From Bog-473 sp963770645 (GTDB lineage: Bacteria > Actinomycetota > Acidimicrobiia > Acidimicrobiales > RAAP-2), in contig CAVYQL010000004.1 of the NCBI GenBank assembly GCA_963770645.1, forward strand, positions 1,426,001 to 1,490,000: a stretch of DNA of 64,000 nt, in the 5' to 3' direction. A program made the position numbers and the translations under genes. Numbering within the stretch: position 1 is the stretch's first letter; the number at the start of each line of letters is the position of its first letter. Below, one piece after another: positions 17,296 to 25,668 of the stretch. The notes under the pieces were generated by a model. It did not search any database, was not told where the DNA came from, and saw only the letters and a list, made by a program, of their open reading frames with translations.

Positions 17296-18107
17296 AGTGG
17301 CGCACCCTCCCGCTGCGCCAGGGTGCGGTTGAGGCTGCCCGAGCGGAACCCCTCGAGGTCGAGCGCCACGAAGGCGAATCCCGCCGCGCGCACCGCGGCG
17401 ACCACTTCGGCCCGGCGCGCCACCACCTCGGCCAGCGCATCGTCCTCGACCTCGACGCGGGCGGCGTCGCCGTGGTGGCGCACCCGCAGCTGCCCGAAGC
17501 CCAGCGCGTGCAGCGCTGCCTCGGCCTGCTCCACCGCGGCCAGACGGCCGAGGGTCACCGGCGTGCCGTAAGGCAGGCGCGAGGCCAGGCAGGCGGCGGC
17601 TGGCTTGTCCCAGGTCCGCAGGCCGAGGGCGCGCGACCAACGACGGATGTCGTCTTTGGTGAAGCCCGCCTCGACAAGGGGGAAGCGCGCACCAGCGGCC
17701 GCGGCGGCCTGCTGGCCGGGTCGGTGGTCGCCCAGGTCGCTCACGTTCACCCCGAGCACCACGGTGGACCCCTCGGCCTCGGCCAGCGGCCCGAGCACAT
17801 CCATCAGCGCGGTCTTGCAGCGGGCACAGCGGTCCGGGCCGTTGGCCACGTAGACGGCGTCCACCATCTCCGCCGTCGGCACGCCGACCCAGCGCAGGTC
17901 CCATTCGTCGGCCAGGGCACTGCACTCGCGCGCCTCGCTGCGCGCCAGCGACGGGGACAGCGCGGTGGCGCAGAGCACGGCGGAGCGACCGAGCGTGTCG
18001 TGCGCCACCTTGGCCAGCAGCGACGAGTCCGCCCCACCGCTGAACGCGACGACGACGCGCCCGAGGTCGCGCAGCTCGTCGCGCAGGTCGTCGATGGTGG
18101 CGTTCAT
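17292..18107 (-). CDS. larE: Sulfur transferase LarE of nickel-pincer cofactor synthesis
   Basis: LarE converts the two carboxylates made by LarB to thiocarboxylates after ATP activation. The 271-residue protein has the PP-loop 'AFSGGADSSLL' (residues 21-31), 'NGPDRCARCKTAL' and 'AAACLASRLPYG'. The Cys of the last motif is at the position of the sacrificial Cys176 of L. plantarum LarE. The additional C-x2-C in the middle does not by itself show an iron-sulfur-cluster type. It is the second gene of a hemQ-larE-NIL operon, 15 bases after hemQ, and about 9 kb from larBC. Confidence 0.9.
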   Translation of the reverse strand: MNATIDDLRDELRDLGRVVVAFSGGADSSLLAKVAHDTLGRSAVLCATALSPSLARSEARECSALADEWDLRWVGVPTAEMVDAVYVANGPDRCARCKTALMDVLGPLAEAEGSTVVLGVNVSDLGDHRPGQQAAAAAGARFPLVEAGFTKDDIRRWSRALGLRTWDKPAAACLASRLPYGTPVTLGRLAAVEQAEAALHALGFGQLRVRHHGDAARVEVEDDALAEVVARRAEVVAAVRAAGFAFVALDLEGFRSGSLNRTLAQREGAPL

Positions 18108-18122
18108 GGTCGTCCCCCGGCC

Positions 18123-18797
18123 TCAGGCACCGAGCGCGCCGAGCACTTCGTCGAGCGTGCCGACCATGCCGGTGTAGAACGGGCCGAACTCGGCGTAGCG
18201 CGCCGAGGCCTCGTCGAAGCGCATCTGGTAGACGCAGTCCTTGAGGTCGTCGGGGTGCACGCCGAAGAGTGTCACGCCCCACTCGTAGTCATCGAGCCCG
18301 GTCGAACCAGTGATGACCTGGAGCACCCTGCCGTGGAAGGTCCGCCCCACCTTGCCGTGGCCGCGCATGAGCTCGGCGCGCTCCTCGAAGCCGAGCGCGT
18401 ACCAGTTGTGCCCTTCGGCCCGGCGCTTGGACATGGGGTAGAAGCAGAAGGCAGCCTTGCCCTCGGGCGGGAGCTGGGGGAACAGGCGGGCCTGGCGCAT
18501 CGACTCGGGGATGCTCGCCGCGTACTCGGAGATCTCGGTCAGCGAGACGTAGGACTGGGTCGGCACCAGCCCGGCCTCCGTGGCCTCGGTCTGGAACTGG
18601 CGCAGCCGCCAGACGTCGGGGCCGAGGGCCATGAGGCCGAGGTCGGCCTTGTGCCCGAGCAGGGCGACCGGCACGACCTGGTAGCCGTCGGCCTCGGCGG
18701 CGCCCACCGCCTTGCGCAGGACGTTCGCGTCGAAGTCGGGCGCCAGCCGGCAGAAGAGGTGGAGGACCCCCCAGCCGGTCGTCGGGGTCAGAGCCAC
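18123..18797 (-). CDS. hemQ: Coproheme decarboxylase HemQ (chlorite dismutase family)
   Basis: Final enzyme of the coproporphyrin-dependent haem route of Gram-positive bacteria; it removes two propionate carboxyls of coprohaem to give haem b. The ~224-residue protein has the chlorite-dismutase-like fold with 'FCFYPMSKRR', 'NWYALGFEERAELMRGHG' and 'GSTGLDDYEWGVTLFG'. The tyrosine of the YPMSK segment is at the position of the catalytic Tyr of actinobacterial HemQ. I start at GTG 18797. A TACACT hexamer 7 bases before it (18804-18809) is compatible with a leaderless transcript. Confidence 0.92.
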   Translation of the reverse strand: MALTPTTGWGVLHLFCRLAPDFDANVLRKAVGAAEADGYQVVPVALLGHKADLGLMALGPDVWRLRQFQTEATEAGLVPTQSYVSLTEISEYAASIPESMRQARLFPQLPPEGKAAFCFYPMSKRRAEGHNWYALGFEERAELMRGHGKVGRTFHGRVLQVITGSTGLDDYEWGVTLFGVHPDDLKDCVYQMRFDEASARYAEFGPFYTGMVGTLDEVLGALGA

Positions 18798-18837
18798 GCC
18801 GTCAGTGTAGAGAAACCCAGGAGAAGTCCGAGAAACA

Positions 18838-18867
18838 GGTGCGCCCGACCTCGCGGCCGGGCGCACC
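18838..18867. terminator. Strong hairpin, probable transcription terminator
   Basis: A perfect 10-base-pair stem (18838-18847 with 18858-18867, arms GGTGCGCCCG and CGGGCGCACC) with a 10-base loop lies between groEL and hemQ. On the minus strand it is followed by a modest T-rich stretch (CTGTTTCTC). It lies about 135 bases past the groEL stop, so it could end the groEL transcript before hemQ. Confidence 0.5.
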
Positions 18868-19002
18868 GTTTCAGCCTCGGTTGGGGGTGAGGCGGCATCA
18901 GTGTCGGCCCCACGTGTTGCAGCAACGTGGCATCACCGTGACACCGCTCCCCAGCTTGCTTCGGACCGCCCCAGCAGAGCGGCCCGCGGGCAAACCTAGG
19001 CC

Positions 19003-20625
19003 CTAGAAGTCGTCCATCCCGCCGCCGGGCATGGCGGGCGCATCTTCCTCGGGCTTGTCGACGATGACCGCCTCGGTGGTGAGGAACAACGCCGCGATGG
19101 AGGCCGCGTTCTGCAGGGCAGAGCGGGTCACCTTGGCTGCGTCGATCACACCGGTCTTGAAGAGGTCCTCGTACTCGCCTGTGGCTGCGTTGAGCCCGTG
19201 GGCGCCCTTGAGGCCGCGTACCTTCTCGACGATCACGCCGCCCTCGAGGCCGGCGTTCACCGCGATCTGCTTCAGCGGCTCCTCGACGGCCTTGCCCACG
19301 ATGCGGGCACCGGTGGCCTCGTCGCCCTCGAGCTTCTCGGCCCCTTCGAGGATGGCGGTCTGCGCGCGCAGCAGGGCGACCCCGCCGCCGGGCACGACGC
19401 CTTCTTCAATCGCGGCCTTGGTCGTGGAGACCGCATCTTCGATGCGGTGCTTCTTCTCCTTGAGCTCGACCTCGGTCGCCGCGCCGACCTTGATCACTGC
19501 GACGCCGCCGGACAGCTTGGCCAGGCGCTCCTGGAGCTTCTCGCGGTCGTAGTCCGAGTCCGTGTTCTCGATCTCGGTCTTGATCTGGTTGATGCGGCCC
19601 TTGATGTCGCTCTCGGTGCCGCCACCCTCGACGATCGTGGTCTCGTCCTTGGTGATGACGACCTTGCGGGCGGTGCCCAGCAGGTCGAGGGTCACGTTCT
19701 CGAGCTTGAGGCCGACCTCTTCGGTGACCACCTGGCCGCCGGTGAGGATGGCGATGTCCTGGAGCATGGCCTTGCGGCGCTCGCCGAAGCCGGGCGCCTT
19801 GACGGCGACCGAGCGGAACGTGCCGCGGATCTTGTTGACCACCAGGGTGGCCAGGGCCTCGCCCTCGACGTCCTCGGCGATGATCAGCAGCGGCTTGCCG
19901 CCCTGCATGACCTTCTCGAGCACCGGCAGCAGGTCGCGCACGGCGCTGATCTTGGAGCCGACCAGGAGGATGTAGGCGTCCTCGAGGGTCGCCTCCATGC
20001 GCTCGGGGTCGGTCACGAAGTAGGGAGCGATGTAGCCCTTGTCGAAGCGCATGCCCTCGACGAGGTCCATGTCCATGCCGAAGGTCTGCGACTCCTCGAC
20101 GGTGATGACGCCGTCGCGGCCGACCTTGTCGATGGCCTCGGAGATCATCTCGCCGATCTCGGTGTCGGCGGCCGAGATGGAGGCCACCTGGGCAATCTGC
20201 GCCTTGGACTCGTTGACTTCCTTGGCCTGGCCGTGGATGGAGCTCACGGCCGTCTCGACAGCGGACTCGATGCCCCGCTTGAGCGACATGGGGTTGGCCC
20301 CGGCGGCCACGTTGCGCAGGCCCTCGCGGACCATGGCCCAGGCCAACACGGTGGCCGTGGTGGTGCCGTCACCGGCGACGTCGTCGGTCTTCTTGGCCAC
20401 CTCTTTGACCAGCTCGGCGCCGATCCTCTCGAAGGGGTCCTCGAGGTCGATCTCCTTGGCGATGGAGACACCATCGTTGGTGATCGTCGGTGCGCCCCAC
20501 TTCTTGTCGAGCACCACGTTGCGGCCCTTGGGGCCGAGGGTGACCCGTACGGCGTCCGCCAGCTTGTTCATGCCGGTCTCGAGCCCGCGGCGGGCCTCCG
20601 AGTCAAAGGCGATGATCTTGGCCAT
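19003..20625 (-). CDS. groEL: Chaperonin GroEL (60 kDa, GroEL2 type)
   Basis: A 540-residue chaperonin with standard motifs: 'KGRNVVLDKKWGAPTITNDG', 'DDVAGDGTTTATVL' (ATP binding, residues ~85-98) and 'GGGVALLRA'. It ends in a Gly/Met-rich tail (PGGGMDDF), the usual flexible C terminus, not a His-rich one. No groES is adjacent, as for the second groEL of many actinobacteria. The promoter region carries a perfect CIRCE operator, so it is controlled by HrcA and heat stress. GGAGG precedes ATG 20625. Confidence 0.97.
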   Translation of the reverse strand: MAKIIAFDSEARRGLETGMNKLADAVRVTLGPKGRNVVLDKKWGAPTITNDGVSIAKEIDLEDPFERIGAELVKEVAKKTDDVAGDGTTTATVLAWAMVREGLRNVAAGANPMSLKRGIESAVETAVSSIHGQAKEVNESKAQIAQVASISAADTEIGEMISEAIDKVGRDGVITVEESQTFGMDMDLVEGMRFDKGYIAPYFVTDPERMEATLEDAYILLVGSKISAVRDLLPVLEKVMQGGKPLLIIAEDVEGEALATLVVNKIRGTFRSVAVKAPGFGERRKAMLQDIAILTGGQVVTEEVGLKLENVTLDLLGTARKVVITKDETTIVEGGGTESDIKGRINQIKTEIENTDSDYDREKLQERLAKLSGGVAVIKVGAATEVELKEKKHRIEDAVSTTKAAIEEGVVPGGGVALLRAQTAILEGAEKLEGDEATGARIVGKAVEEPLKQIAVNAGLEGGVIVEKVRGLKGAHGLNAATGEYEDLFKTGVIDAAKVTRSALQNAASIAALFLTTEAVIVDKPEEDAPAMPGGGMDDF

Positions 20626-20641
20626 CTGGTCTATTCCTCCA

Positions 20642-20668
20642 TTAGCACTCTCGTCCTGTGAGTGCTAA
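20642..20668. promoter_or_regulatory. CIRCE element (HrcA operator) upstream of groEL
   Basis: A perfect inverted repeat TTAGCACTC-N9-GAGTGCTAA, the canonical CIRCE sequence, lies 16 bases before the groEL start on the minus strand. HrcA binds it and represses chaperonin transcription until heat shock. Confidence 0.97.
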
Positions 20669-20800
20669 TACAACCACCTTAGGCGGGACGACGCAAGGGC
20701 GAGCGCGCCGAGCGGCGATCGGAGGCTCTCGGGTGGTGTTCGGAATGCCGGCGGCCCCCGGGGATCGGGCCTGAGCTCTCCTGGGGGCCCGGGTCAGCCC

Positions 20801-21076
20801 TCAGCCGCCCGCGACGGCGGGGACGATGGAGAGGGTCTGGCCTTCGCTGACCGGCGTCGCCAGGCCGTCGAGGAAGCGGACGTCCTCGTCGGCCAGGAAG
20901 ACGTTGACGAATCGGCGCAGGCTGCCCGACTCGTCGAAGAGCCGGTCGGCGAAGCCGGGGTGGGCGGCGTCGAGGGCCTTGAGGGCCTCGCCCACGGTGG
21001 CCCCTTCCACCTCGACCTCGCCGGCACCACCGGTCAGGGTGCGCAGCTGGGTGGGGACGCGGACGGTCAGGCTCAT
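20801..21076 (-). CDS. MoaD/ThiS-family sulfur carrier protein
   Basis: A 91-residue beta-grasp protein ending in Gly-Gly, the tail that becomes a thiocarboxylate after adenylation. 'VRVPTQLRTLTGG', 'GATVGEALKALDAAHPG', 'VNVFLADEDVRFLDG' and 'TPVSEGQTLSIVPAVAGG' match MoaD/CysO-type carriers. ATG 21076 overlaps the thrC stop (ATGA), so the carrier is translationally coupled to a threonine-synthase-like enzyme under a SAM riboswitch. No molybdopterin or thiamin genes are nearby. A role as sulfur donor to the coupled PLP enzyme, by analogy with CysO-CysM of Mycobacterium, is a reasonable hypothesis. Confidence 0.85.
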   Translation of the reverse strand: MSLTVRVPTQLRTLTGGAGEVEVEGATVGEALKALDAAHPGFADRLFDESGSLRRFVNVFLADEDVRFLDGLATPVSEGQTLSIVPAVAGG

Positions 21077-22371
21077 CGCGTGGGCTCCTCGTGCTCTGGG
21101 TCGTGTGCGGCGGCGCCGCTCTCGACGGTCTCCTCGAAGTCCATGGCGGCGTCGAAGGCGGCCAGCGTGGGTGAGATGGTCGCGGACGGGCCGTTGCCCG
21201 GTGCGTTGCTGAGGGCCTCGACGGTCTTGAGGCCGTGCCCGGTCACCAGGGCCACGACCCGTTCGTCGCGGCGGATGGCGCCTGAGGCAGCGAGCTTGGC
21301 GAGCGTGGCGATGGTGACCCCGCCGGCAGTCTCGGCGAAGATCCCCTCGGTGCGCGCCAGCAGGCCGATGGCCTCGATCACCTCCTCGTCGGTGACCGCC
21401 GCGCACGACCCGCCGGTGCGCCGCATCACCTCGAGCGCGTACCAGCCGTCGGCGGGGTTGCCGATGGCGAGCGACTTGGCGATCGTCTTGGGCCTGACCG
21501 GCCGGATGGCGTCGCTGCCCTGGAGGAAGGCGGTCGCCACCGGCGAGCAGCCCTCGGCCTGGGCCCCCGAGACCCGCACGGCGGGCTCTTCGGGCAACAG
21601 GCCCACCTTGCCCAGCTCGGCGAAGCCCTTGGCCACCTTGGTCAGCTGGCTGCCCGAGCCGATCGGCACCACGACGTGGTCGGGGGCGCGCCAGCCGAGC
21701 TGCTCGGCGATCTCGAAGGCCAGGGTCTTGGAGCCCTCGGCGTAATAGGTGCGAACGTTGACGTTGACGAAGGCCCAGCTCGGGCGCTCACTGGTCAGCT
21801 CGGCGCACAGCCGGTTGACGTCGTCGTAGGTCCCGTCGACCGCGATGACCGTCCCGCCGTACACGGCGGTCATCGTCACCTTGGCCGCCTCGAGGTCGTG
21901 GGGGATGAGGACGACCGAGTCCAGGCCGGCGCGGGCGGCGTGGGCCGCCACCGAGTTGGCCAGGTTGCCGGTCGAGGCGCAGGCCGCCACCTTGAAACCG
22001 AGCTGGCGCGCCTTGGTGAGCGCCACCGAGACCACGCGGTCCTTGAAGGAGCCGGTGGGGTTGGCGGTGTCGTCTTTTATCCAGAGCTCGCCCAGGCCGA
22101 GCTCGGCCGCCAAGCGGTCCGCCCGGACGAGCGGGGTGAAGCCCGCGCCGAGGTCGACCGGATTGTCGTCGTCGACCGGCAGCAGGTCCTTGTAGCGCCA
22201 GATGGTGCGGGGCCCGGCCTCGATCCGCTCCCGGGTGACGGTGGCGGCGATCCGCTCGTAGTCGTAGGCCACCTCGAGTGGCCCGAAGCAGTAGTCACAG
22301 ACGTGCAGCGCCTCGGCAGGAAAGGCTCGCTCGCACTCACGACAGCGCAGCCCAGTGACGAAATCGACCAT
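21073..22371 (-). CDS. thrC: Threonine synthase-like PLP enzyme
   Basis: 432 residues with an N-terminal zinc-ribbon-like pair ('LRCREC' and 'HVCDYC'), then the fold-type II PLP domain; the Schiff-base lysine is K110 in 'NPTGSFKDR'. 'ACASTGNLANSVAAHAARAG' binds substrate and 'PIGSGSQL' binds the PLP phosphate. The family converts O-phosphohomoserine to threonine. Two things suggest another or extra use: expression is under a SAM riboswitch, and the next gene is a sulfur carrier. That would fit replacement of phosphate by sulfur (homocysteine synthesis). Start ATG 22371 follows GAGGAGG. Confidence 0.88.
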   Translation of the reverse strand: MVDFVTGLRCRECERAFPAEALHVCDYCFGPLEVAYDYERIAATVTRERIEAGPRTIWRYKDLLPVDDDNPVDLGAGFTPLVRADRLAAELGLGELWIKDDTANPTGSFKDRVVSVALTKARQLGFKVAACASTGNLANSVAAHAARAGLDSVVLIPHDLEAAKVTMTAVYGGTVIAVDGTYDDVNRLCAELTSERPSWAFVNVNVRTYYAEGSKTLAFEIAEQLGWRAPDHVVVPIGSGSQLTKVAKGFAELGKVGLLPEEPAVRVSGAQAEGCSPVATAFLQGSDAIRPVRPKTIAKSLAIGNPADGWYALEVMRRTGGSCAAVTDEEVIEAIGLLARTEGIFAETAGGVTIATLAKLAASGAIRRDERVVALVTGHGLKTVEALSNAPGNGPSATISPTLAAFDAAMDFEETVESGAAAHDPEHEEPTR

Positions 22372-22375
22372 CGGT

Positions 22376-22476
22376 CCTCCTCATCGGTCGGGCATTGGCA
22401 CCAGGTGCCCCCTGCCAGGGGAGCACTGGTTGCCGCGACGTCAACGGGCCCGTCCCTCAGTCGCTCTGGATGATGC
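22376..22476 (-). ncRNA. SAM riboswitch (SAM-I/IV clan) controlling thrC-moaD
   Basis: Read on the minus strand, the leader has the SAM-I core: CCAGAGCGACTGAGGGAC, then GGGCCCGTTGACGTCGCGGC, then CAACCA, a GC-rich P3 hairpin, and GGTGCCAATGCCCG. P2 pairs GCGAC with GTCGC. The outer P1 can pair TCATC (near 22469-22473) with GATGA (22381-22385). GATGA runs directly into the GAGGAGG ribosome site of thrC, so SAM binding should mask translation initiation. This gives methionine/SAM-dependent control of the two downstream genes. Confidence 0.88.
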
Positions 22477-22538
22477 TCGCCATCGTAGCCTGGTTGCGGG
22501 GGCCGACTCAATGCATCATGGCTGCTTGAATCGGGGGC

Positions 22539-23333
22539 GTGCCCCACACCTACCACCACGGGGATTTCCCCACGAGCGCCGTGCTCGAGGCCAAGGCCCG
22601 CACGGGGCGGACGGTCTCGGTGTGCATCCCGGCCCGGGACGAGGGATCCACGGTCGGCTCGGTCGTGCGGGCCGTCGTCCAACCCTTCTTGACGGCGCAC
22701 GGCGGCAACGGCCTGGTCGACGAGGTGATCGTCCTCGACGACGGCTCACTCGACGACACCGCCGATCAGGCGCTCGACGCAGGCGCCCGTGTGGTCGCAG
22801 GCCCGGGTGGCGCCGGTGGCAAGGGTCAGGCCATGGCCGCCGCGCTGGTGGCCTCGGACGGCGACGTCGTGGTGTTCCTCGACGCCGATGTGGCCAACAC
22901 GACGCCGGCCTTCGTCACCGGGTTGCTGGGTCCGCTGCTCGCGACCGACCACGTCGCCCTCGTCAAGGGCTTCTACACGCGGCCGCTGCACGGCGAACCG
23001 ACCGGGGGCGGCCGGGTCACCGAGCTCGTGGCGCGCCCGGTGCTCGAGTTGCTGTTCCCCGAGCTGTCCTGGGTGCGCCAGCCCCTGGCGGGCGAGACGG
23101 CCGCGCACCGGTGGGTCTTCGAGAAGCTCGGATTCGCCGGCGGCTACGGCGTCGAGCTCGGTCTGCTCATCGACGTCGCCCAGACGCTCGGTCCCGACCG
23201 CCTGGCGCAGGTCGACCTGGGCGAGCGCATCCACCGCAACCGGCCCCTGCACGAGCTGCGGCCCCAAGCGGTCGACGTGCTGCGCGCCGCGCTCGAACGC
23301 GCACCCGACTCGTCGCTGCCGCGGCGCACGTGA
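22539..23333 (+). CDS. gpgS: Glucosyl-3-phosphoglycerate synthase
   Basis: A GT81-type glycosyltransferase that joins glucose from UDP- or ADP-glucose to 3-phosphoglycerate, the first step toward glucosylglycerate and mycobacterial-type methylglucose lipopolysaccharides. The 264 residues include 'VSVCIPARDEGSTVG' (nucleotide-sugar site), the metal-binding DxD region 'VFLDADVAN', 'GGGRVTELVARP' and 'RQPLAGE'. The DNA upstream is shared with the thrC riboswitch leader. It lies 19 bases before otsA, in a compatible-solute cluster. Confidence 0.88.
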   Translation: MPHTYHHGDFPTSAVLEAKARTGRTVSVCIPARDEGSTVGSVVRAVVQPFLTAHGGNGLVDEVIVLDDGSLDDTADQALDAGARVVAGPGGAGGKGQAMAAALVASDGDVVVFLDADVANTTPAFVTGLLGPLLATDHVALVKGFYTRPLHGEPTGGGRVTELVARPVLELLFPELSWVRQPLAGETAAHRWVFEKLGFAGGYGVELGLLIDVAQTLGPDRLAQVDLGERIHRNRPLHELRPQAVDVLRAALERAPDSSLPRRT

Positions 23334-23352
23334 GGGCGGCGGGTCTCCCGGG

Positions 23353-24756
23353 GTGAGCGGCACCCTCGTCGTCTCCAACCGCGGCCCGCTGAGCTTCCGG
23401 GCCACGGACAGCGGTGCCCTCGAGCCCGTCCCCGCCGCCGGCGGGCTGGCCTCGTCGCTGCGCCGGCTGCTGGCGGGCAGCGGAACGACGTGGGCCTCGG
23501 TGACGATGGGGGCGGCGGACCGCGAGGCGGTGGCCCGAGGCCTCATGCACGAGGAGGGCCTGGACCTGGTCCCCGTGGTCGTCGACGACGACACCTACCG
23601 CCAGGCCTACGACGTCGTGGCCAACACCACGCTGTGGTACGTGCACCATCACCTCTACGACCTGCCCCTGCGCCCCCGCTTCGACCGCCACTGGCGGGCG
23701 GCTTGGGAGGGCTACCGGGCCTACAACCGCGCCATGGCCGACGTCGTGGTCGAGCACGCCGGCGAGGGCGACGCCGTGCTCGTGCAGGACTACCACTTCT
23801 CGTTGCTGGGCCGGATGCTGGCCGAGCGTCGCCCCGACCTGCGCACCGTGCACTTCTTGCACACGCCCTTCGCCGCGCCGGCCATGTTCGGCGTGCTCCC
23901 CGACGACGTCGCGGCCGAGCTGCGCGACGGCATGGCGGGCTACGGCGCGTGCGGGTTCCACTGCCACGCCTGGGAGGTGTGCTTCGCGGCCTGTTACGCC
24001 GTCGCGGGTGAGGAGCCGCCGCCGACCTTCGTCGCACCGCTCGGCACCGACGAAGTGACACTCGAGGAGGAAGCGACCTCCCCGGCGGCGCTGGCGGCCG
24101 CGGCGGCGTTACGCACCGAGGTGGGCGGCCGGCGCATCGTGGCGCGGGCGGACCGCATGGAGCCCTCGAAGAACATCGTGCGGGGCATGCTCGCCTTCGA
24201 GGAGCTGTTGGAAACCCACCCCGAGTGGCGCGGCGAGGTGGTGCACGTCGCGCTGGCGTATCCCTCGCGACAAGGCCTGGCCGAGTATCTCGCCTACGCG
24301 GCCGATGTGGAACACACGGCGGAGCGGATCAACCATGGGTTCTCGCCGGGGTCCGGTTCGGGATCGGGCGGGACCGGCGGGTGGACCCCGATCATCCTCT
24401 CGGTGGGAGACGACCGGGCCCGGTCGCTGGGCGCGCTGAGCGTGTCGGACGTGCTCCTCGTCAACCCGGTGCGCGACGGCCTCAACCTGGTGGCCAAGGA
24501 GGGTCCCCTCGTCAACACCGCGCAGGGGACGCTCGTGTTGTCGCGTGAAGCCGGCGCCTGGGAGGAGCTCGCACTCGGTGGCCGGGGGGCGATCGGGATC
24601 AACCCCTTCGACGTGTCCGGGACGGCGGAGGCGTTGCATGCCGCGCTGTCGATGGGGACGGCCGAGCGGGCCGAGCGGGCCGCCGCGTTGCGCGCGGCCG
24701 TGCAGGCGCGCACCGACGCCGACTGGTGGGCCGACCAGCTCGCCGCCGCGCGGTGA
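23353..24756 (+). CDS. otsA: Trehalose-6-phosphate synthase
   Basis: A GT20 enzyme making trehalose 6-phosphate from a nucleotide-glucose and glucose 6-phosphate. 467 residues starting 'VSGTLVVSNRGP', followed by 'AGGLASSL', 'VLVQDYHFSLLGRML', 'HFLHTPFAAP', 'RADRMEPSKNIVRGM' and 'LVNPVRDGLNLVAKE', all standard family motifs. A Gly/Ser-rich insertion sits at about residues 330-345. Start GTG 23353. It acts with the convergent otsB downstream. Confidence 0.92.
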   Translation: MSGTLVVSNRGPLSFRATDSGALEPVPAAGGLASSLRRLLAGSGTTWASVTMGAADREAVARGLMHEEGLDLVPVVVDDDTYRQAYDVVANTTLWYVHHHLYDLPLRPRFDRHWRAAWEGYRAYNRAMADVVVEHAGEGDAVLVQDYHFSLLGRMLAERRPDLRTVHFLHTPFAAPAMFGVLPDDVAAELRDGMAGYGACGFHCHAWEVCFAACYAVAGEEPPPTFVAPLGTDEVTLEEEATSPAALAAAAALRTEVGGRRIVARADRMEPSKNIVRGMLAFEELLETHPEWRGEVVHVALAYPSRQGLAEYLAYAADVEHTAERINHGFSPGSGSGSGGTGGWTPIILSVGDDRARSLGALSVSDVLLVNPVRDGLNLVAKEGPLVNTAQGTLVLSREAGAWEELALGGRGAIGINPFDVSGTAEALHAALSMGTAERAERAAALRAAVQARTDADWWADQLAAAR

Positions 24757-24817
24757 CGCCCACGCTCACATGGCACCGGACGGCGGCGTGACACCGGGCG
24801 GCGGCGCGACGGTGCGG

Positions 24818-25666
24818 TTAGGTCGCGGCGGCAGCGTGCGCCAGCGCCCCTAACAGCTCGACGGCGCCCGTCGCGCCGCGCACGGTGAGATCGGCGCGCG
24901 CGGCCACCTCGGCCGGGCTCTCGCGATCGACCGCGGCCACGCGGACCACGTCGAGTGGCTCGCTGCTCGCCGCAGCCAAGTCGCCCAGCGCGGCGAAGGC
25001 GGGCAGATCACCGATGTCGTCGCCGAACGCGGCGAGATGCCGCAGCGGCCCGGGTGCGCGTGATCGCCCCGTCTCCTCGTCGTGCTCTCGCACGAGCGCG
25101 CGCACGACGGTCCCCTTGTCGACGCGGAGCGGCGGGCGCAGCTCGCGCTCGTGCCGGCCCGGGTGCACCAGGAGCCCATGCTCGGCGTGCTGGCGTTCAG
25201 CGAACGCTTCGACCCATCCTTCCTGGTCGAGGGCCTGGCGAAAGTGCAGGGTCACGGTGAGGCCCTTGGGCTCGACATAGACCCCGGCAGGCGCCGTTGC
25301 GGTCGCCTCGGCCACGACCGCGTCGATGACGGCCGCCCAGGCGTCGTGCTCGGCGCCGTGCAGCGCGCGCTCGAGGCCGTAGAGGCCGGCCAGCGTCACA
25401 CCGGGCGGCTGACCGAGAGCATCGGCGAGGAACGCGGTCGGACGCCCGGAGATCACCGCGACCAGCGCGATGCGGCGGGCCAAGTCAGCCAGCAGCTCGG
25501 GCACGCCCGGCAGCGGCTGGGCCGTGCGAGGGTCTGACACGATGGCCGAGAGCGTGCCGTCGAAGTCGAGGAACAGCGCGCTGCGCGTCGGATCCGACGC
25601 AAAAGGCTGCAACAGCCGGGGCAGGCGCGCCGCATCGCCGCCCGCGCCGGCCTCCGCGCCGGACAA
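24818..25666 (-). CDS. otsB: Trehalose-6-phosphate phosphatase
   Basis: A HAD-superfamily phosphatase that removes phosphate from trehalose 6-phosphate. ~282 residues with the nucleophile motif 'FLDFDGTLSAI', 'VAVISGRPTAFL', 'VEPKGLTVTLHFR' and the C-terminal 'FGDDIGDLPAF' Mg2+ site. The start is uncertain: TTG 25666 lies just inside the end of the upstream LytR_C gene, and no ATG or GTG fits between there and the catalytic motif. Trehalose and glucosylglycerate genes together point to osmotic or desiccation protection. Confidence 0.87.
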   Translation of the reverse strand: MSGAEAGAGGDAARLPRLLQPFASDPTRSALFLDFDGTLSAIVSDPRTAQPLPGVPELLADLARRIALVAVISGRPTAFLADALGQPPGVTLAGLYGLERALHGAEHDAWAAVIDAVVAEATATAPAGVYVEPKGLTVTLHFRQALDQEGWVEAFAERQHAEHGLLVHPGRHERELRPPLRVDKGTVVRALVREHDEETGRSRAPGPLRHLAAFGDDIGDLPAFAALGDLAAASSEPLDVVRVAAVDRESPAEVAARADLTVRGATGAVELLGALAHAAAAT

Positions 25667-25668
25667 GG

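Noticed and set aside
19003..20625. A groES partner next to groEL
   Set aside because: Neither flank contains a 10 kDa chaperonin-like frame; this is a lone groEL2-type gene.
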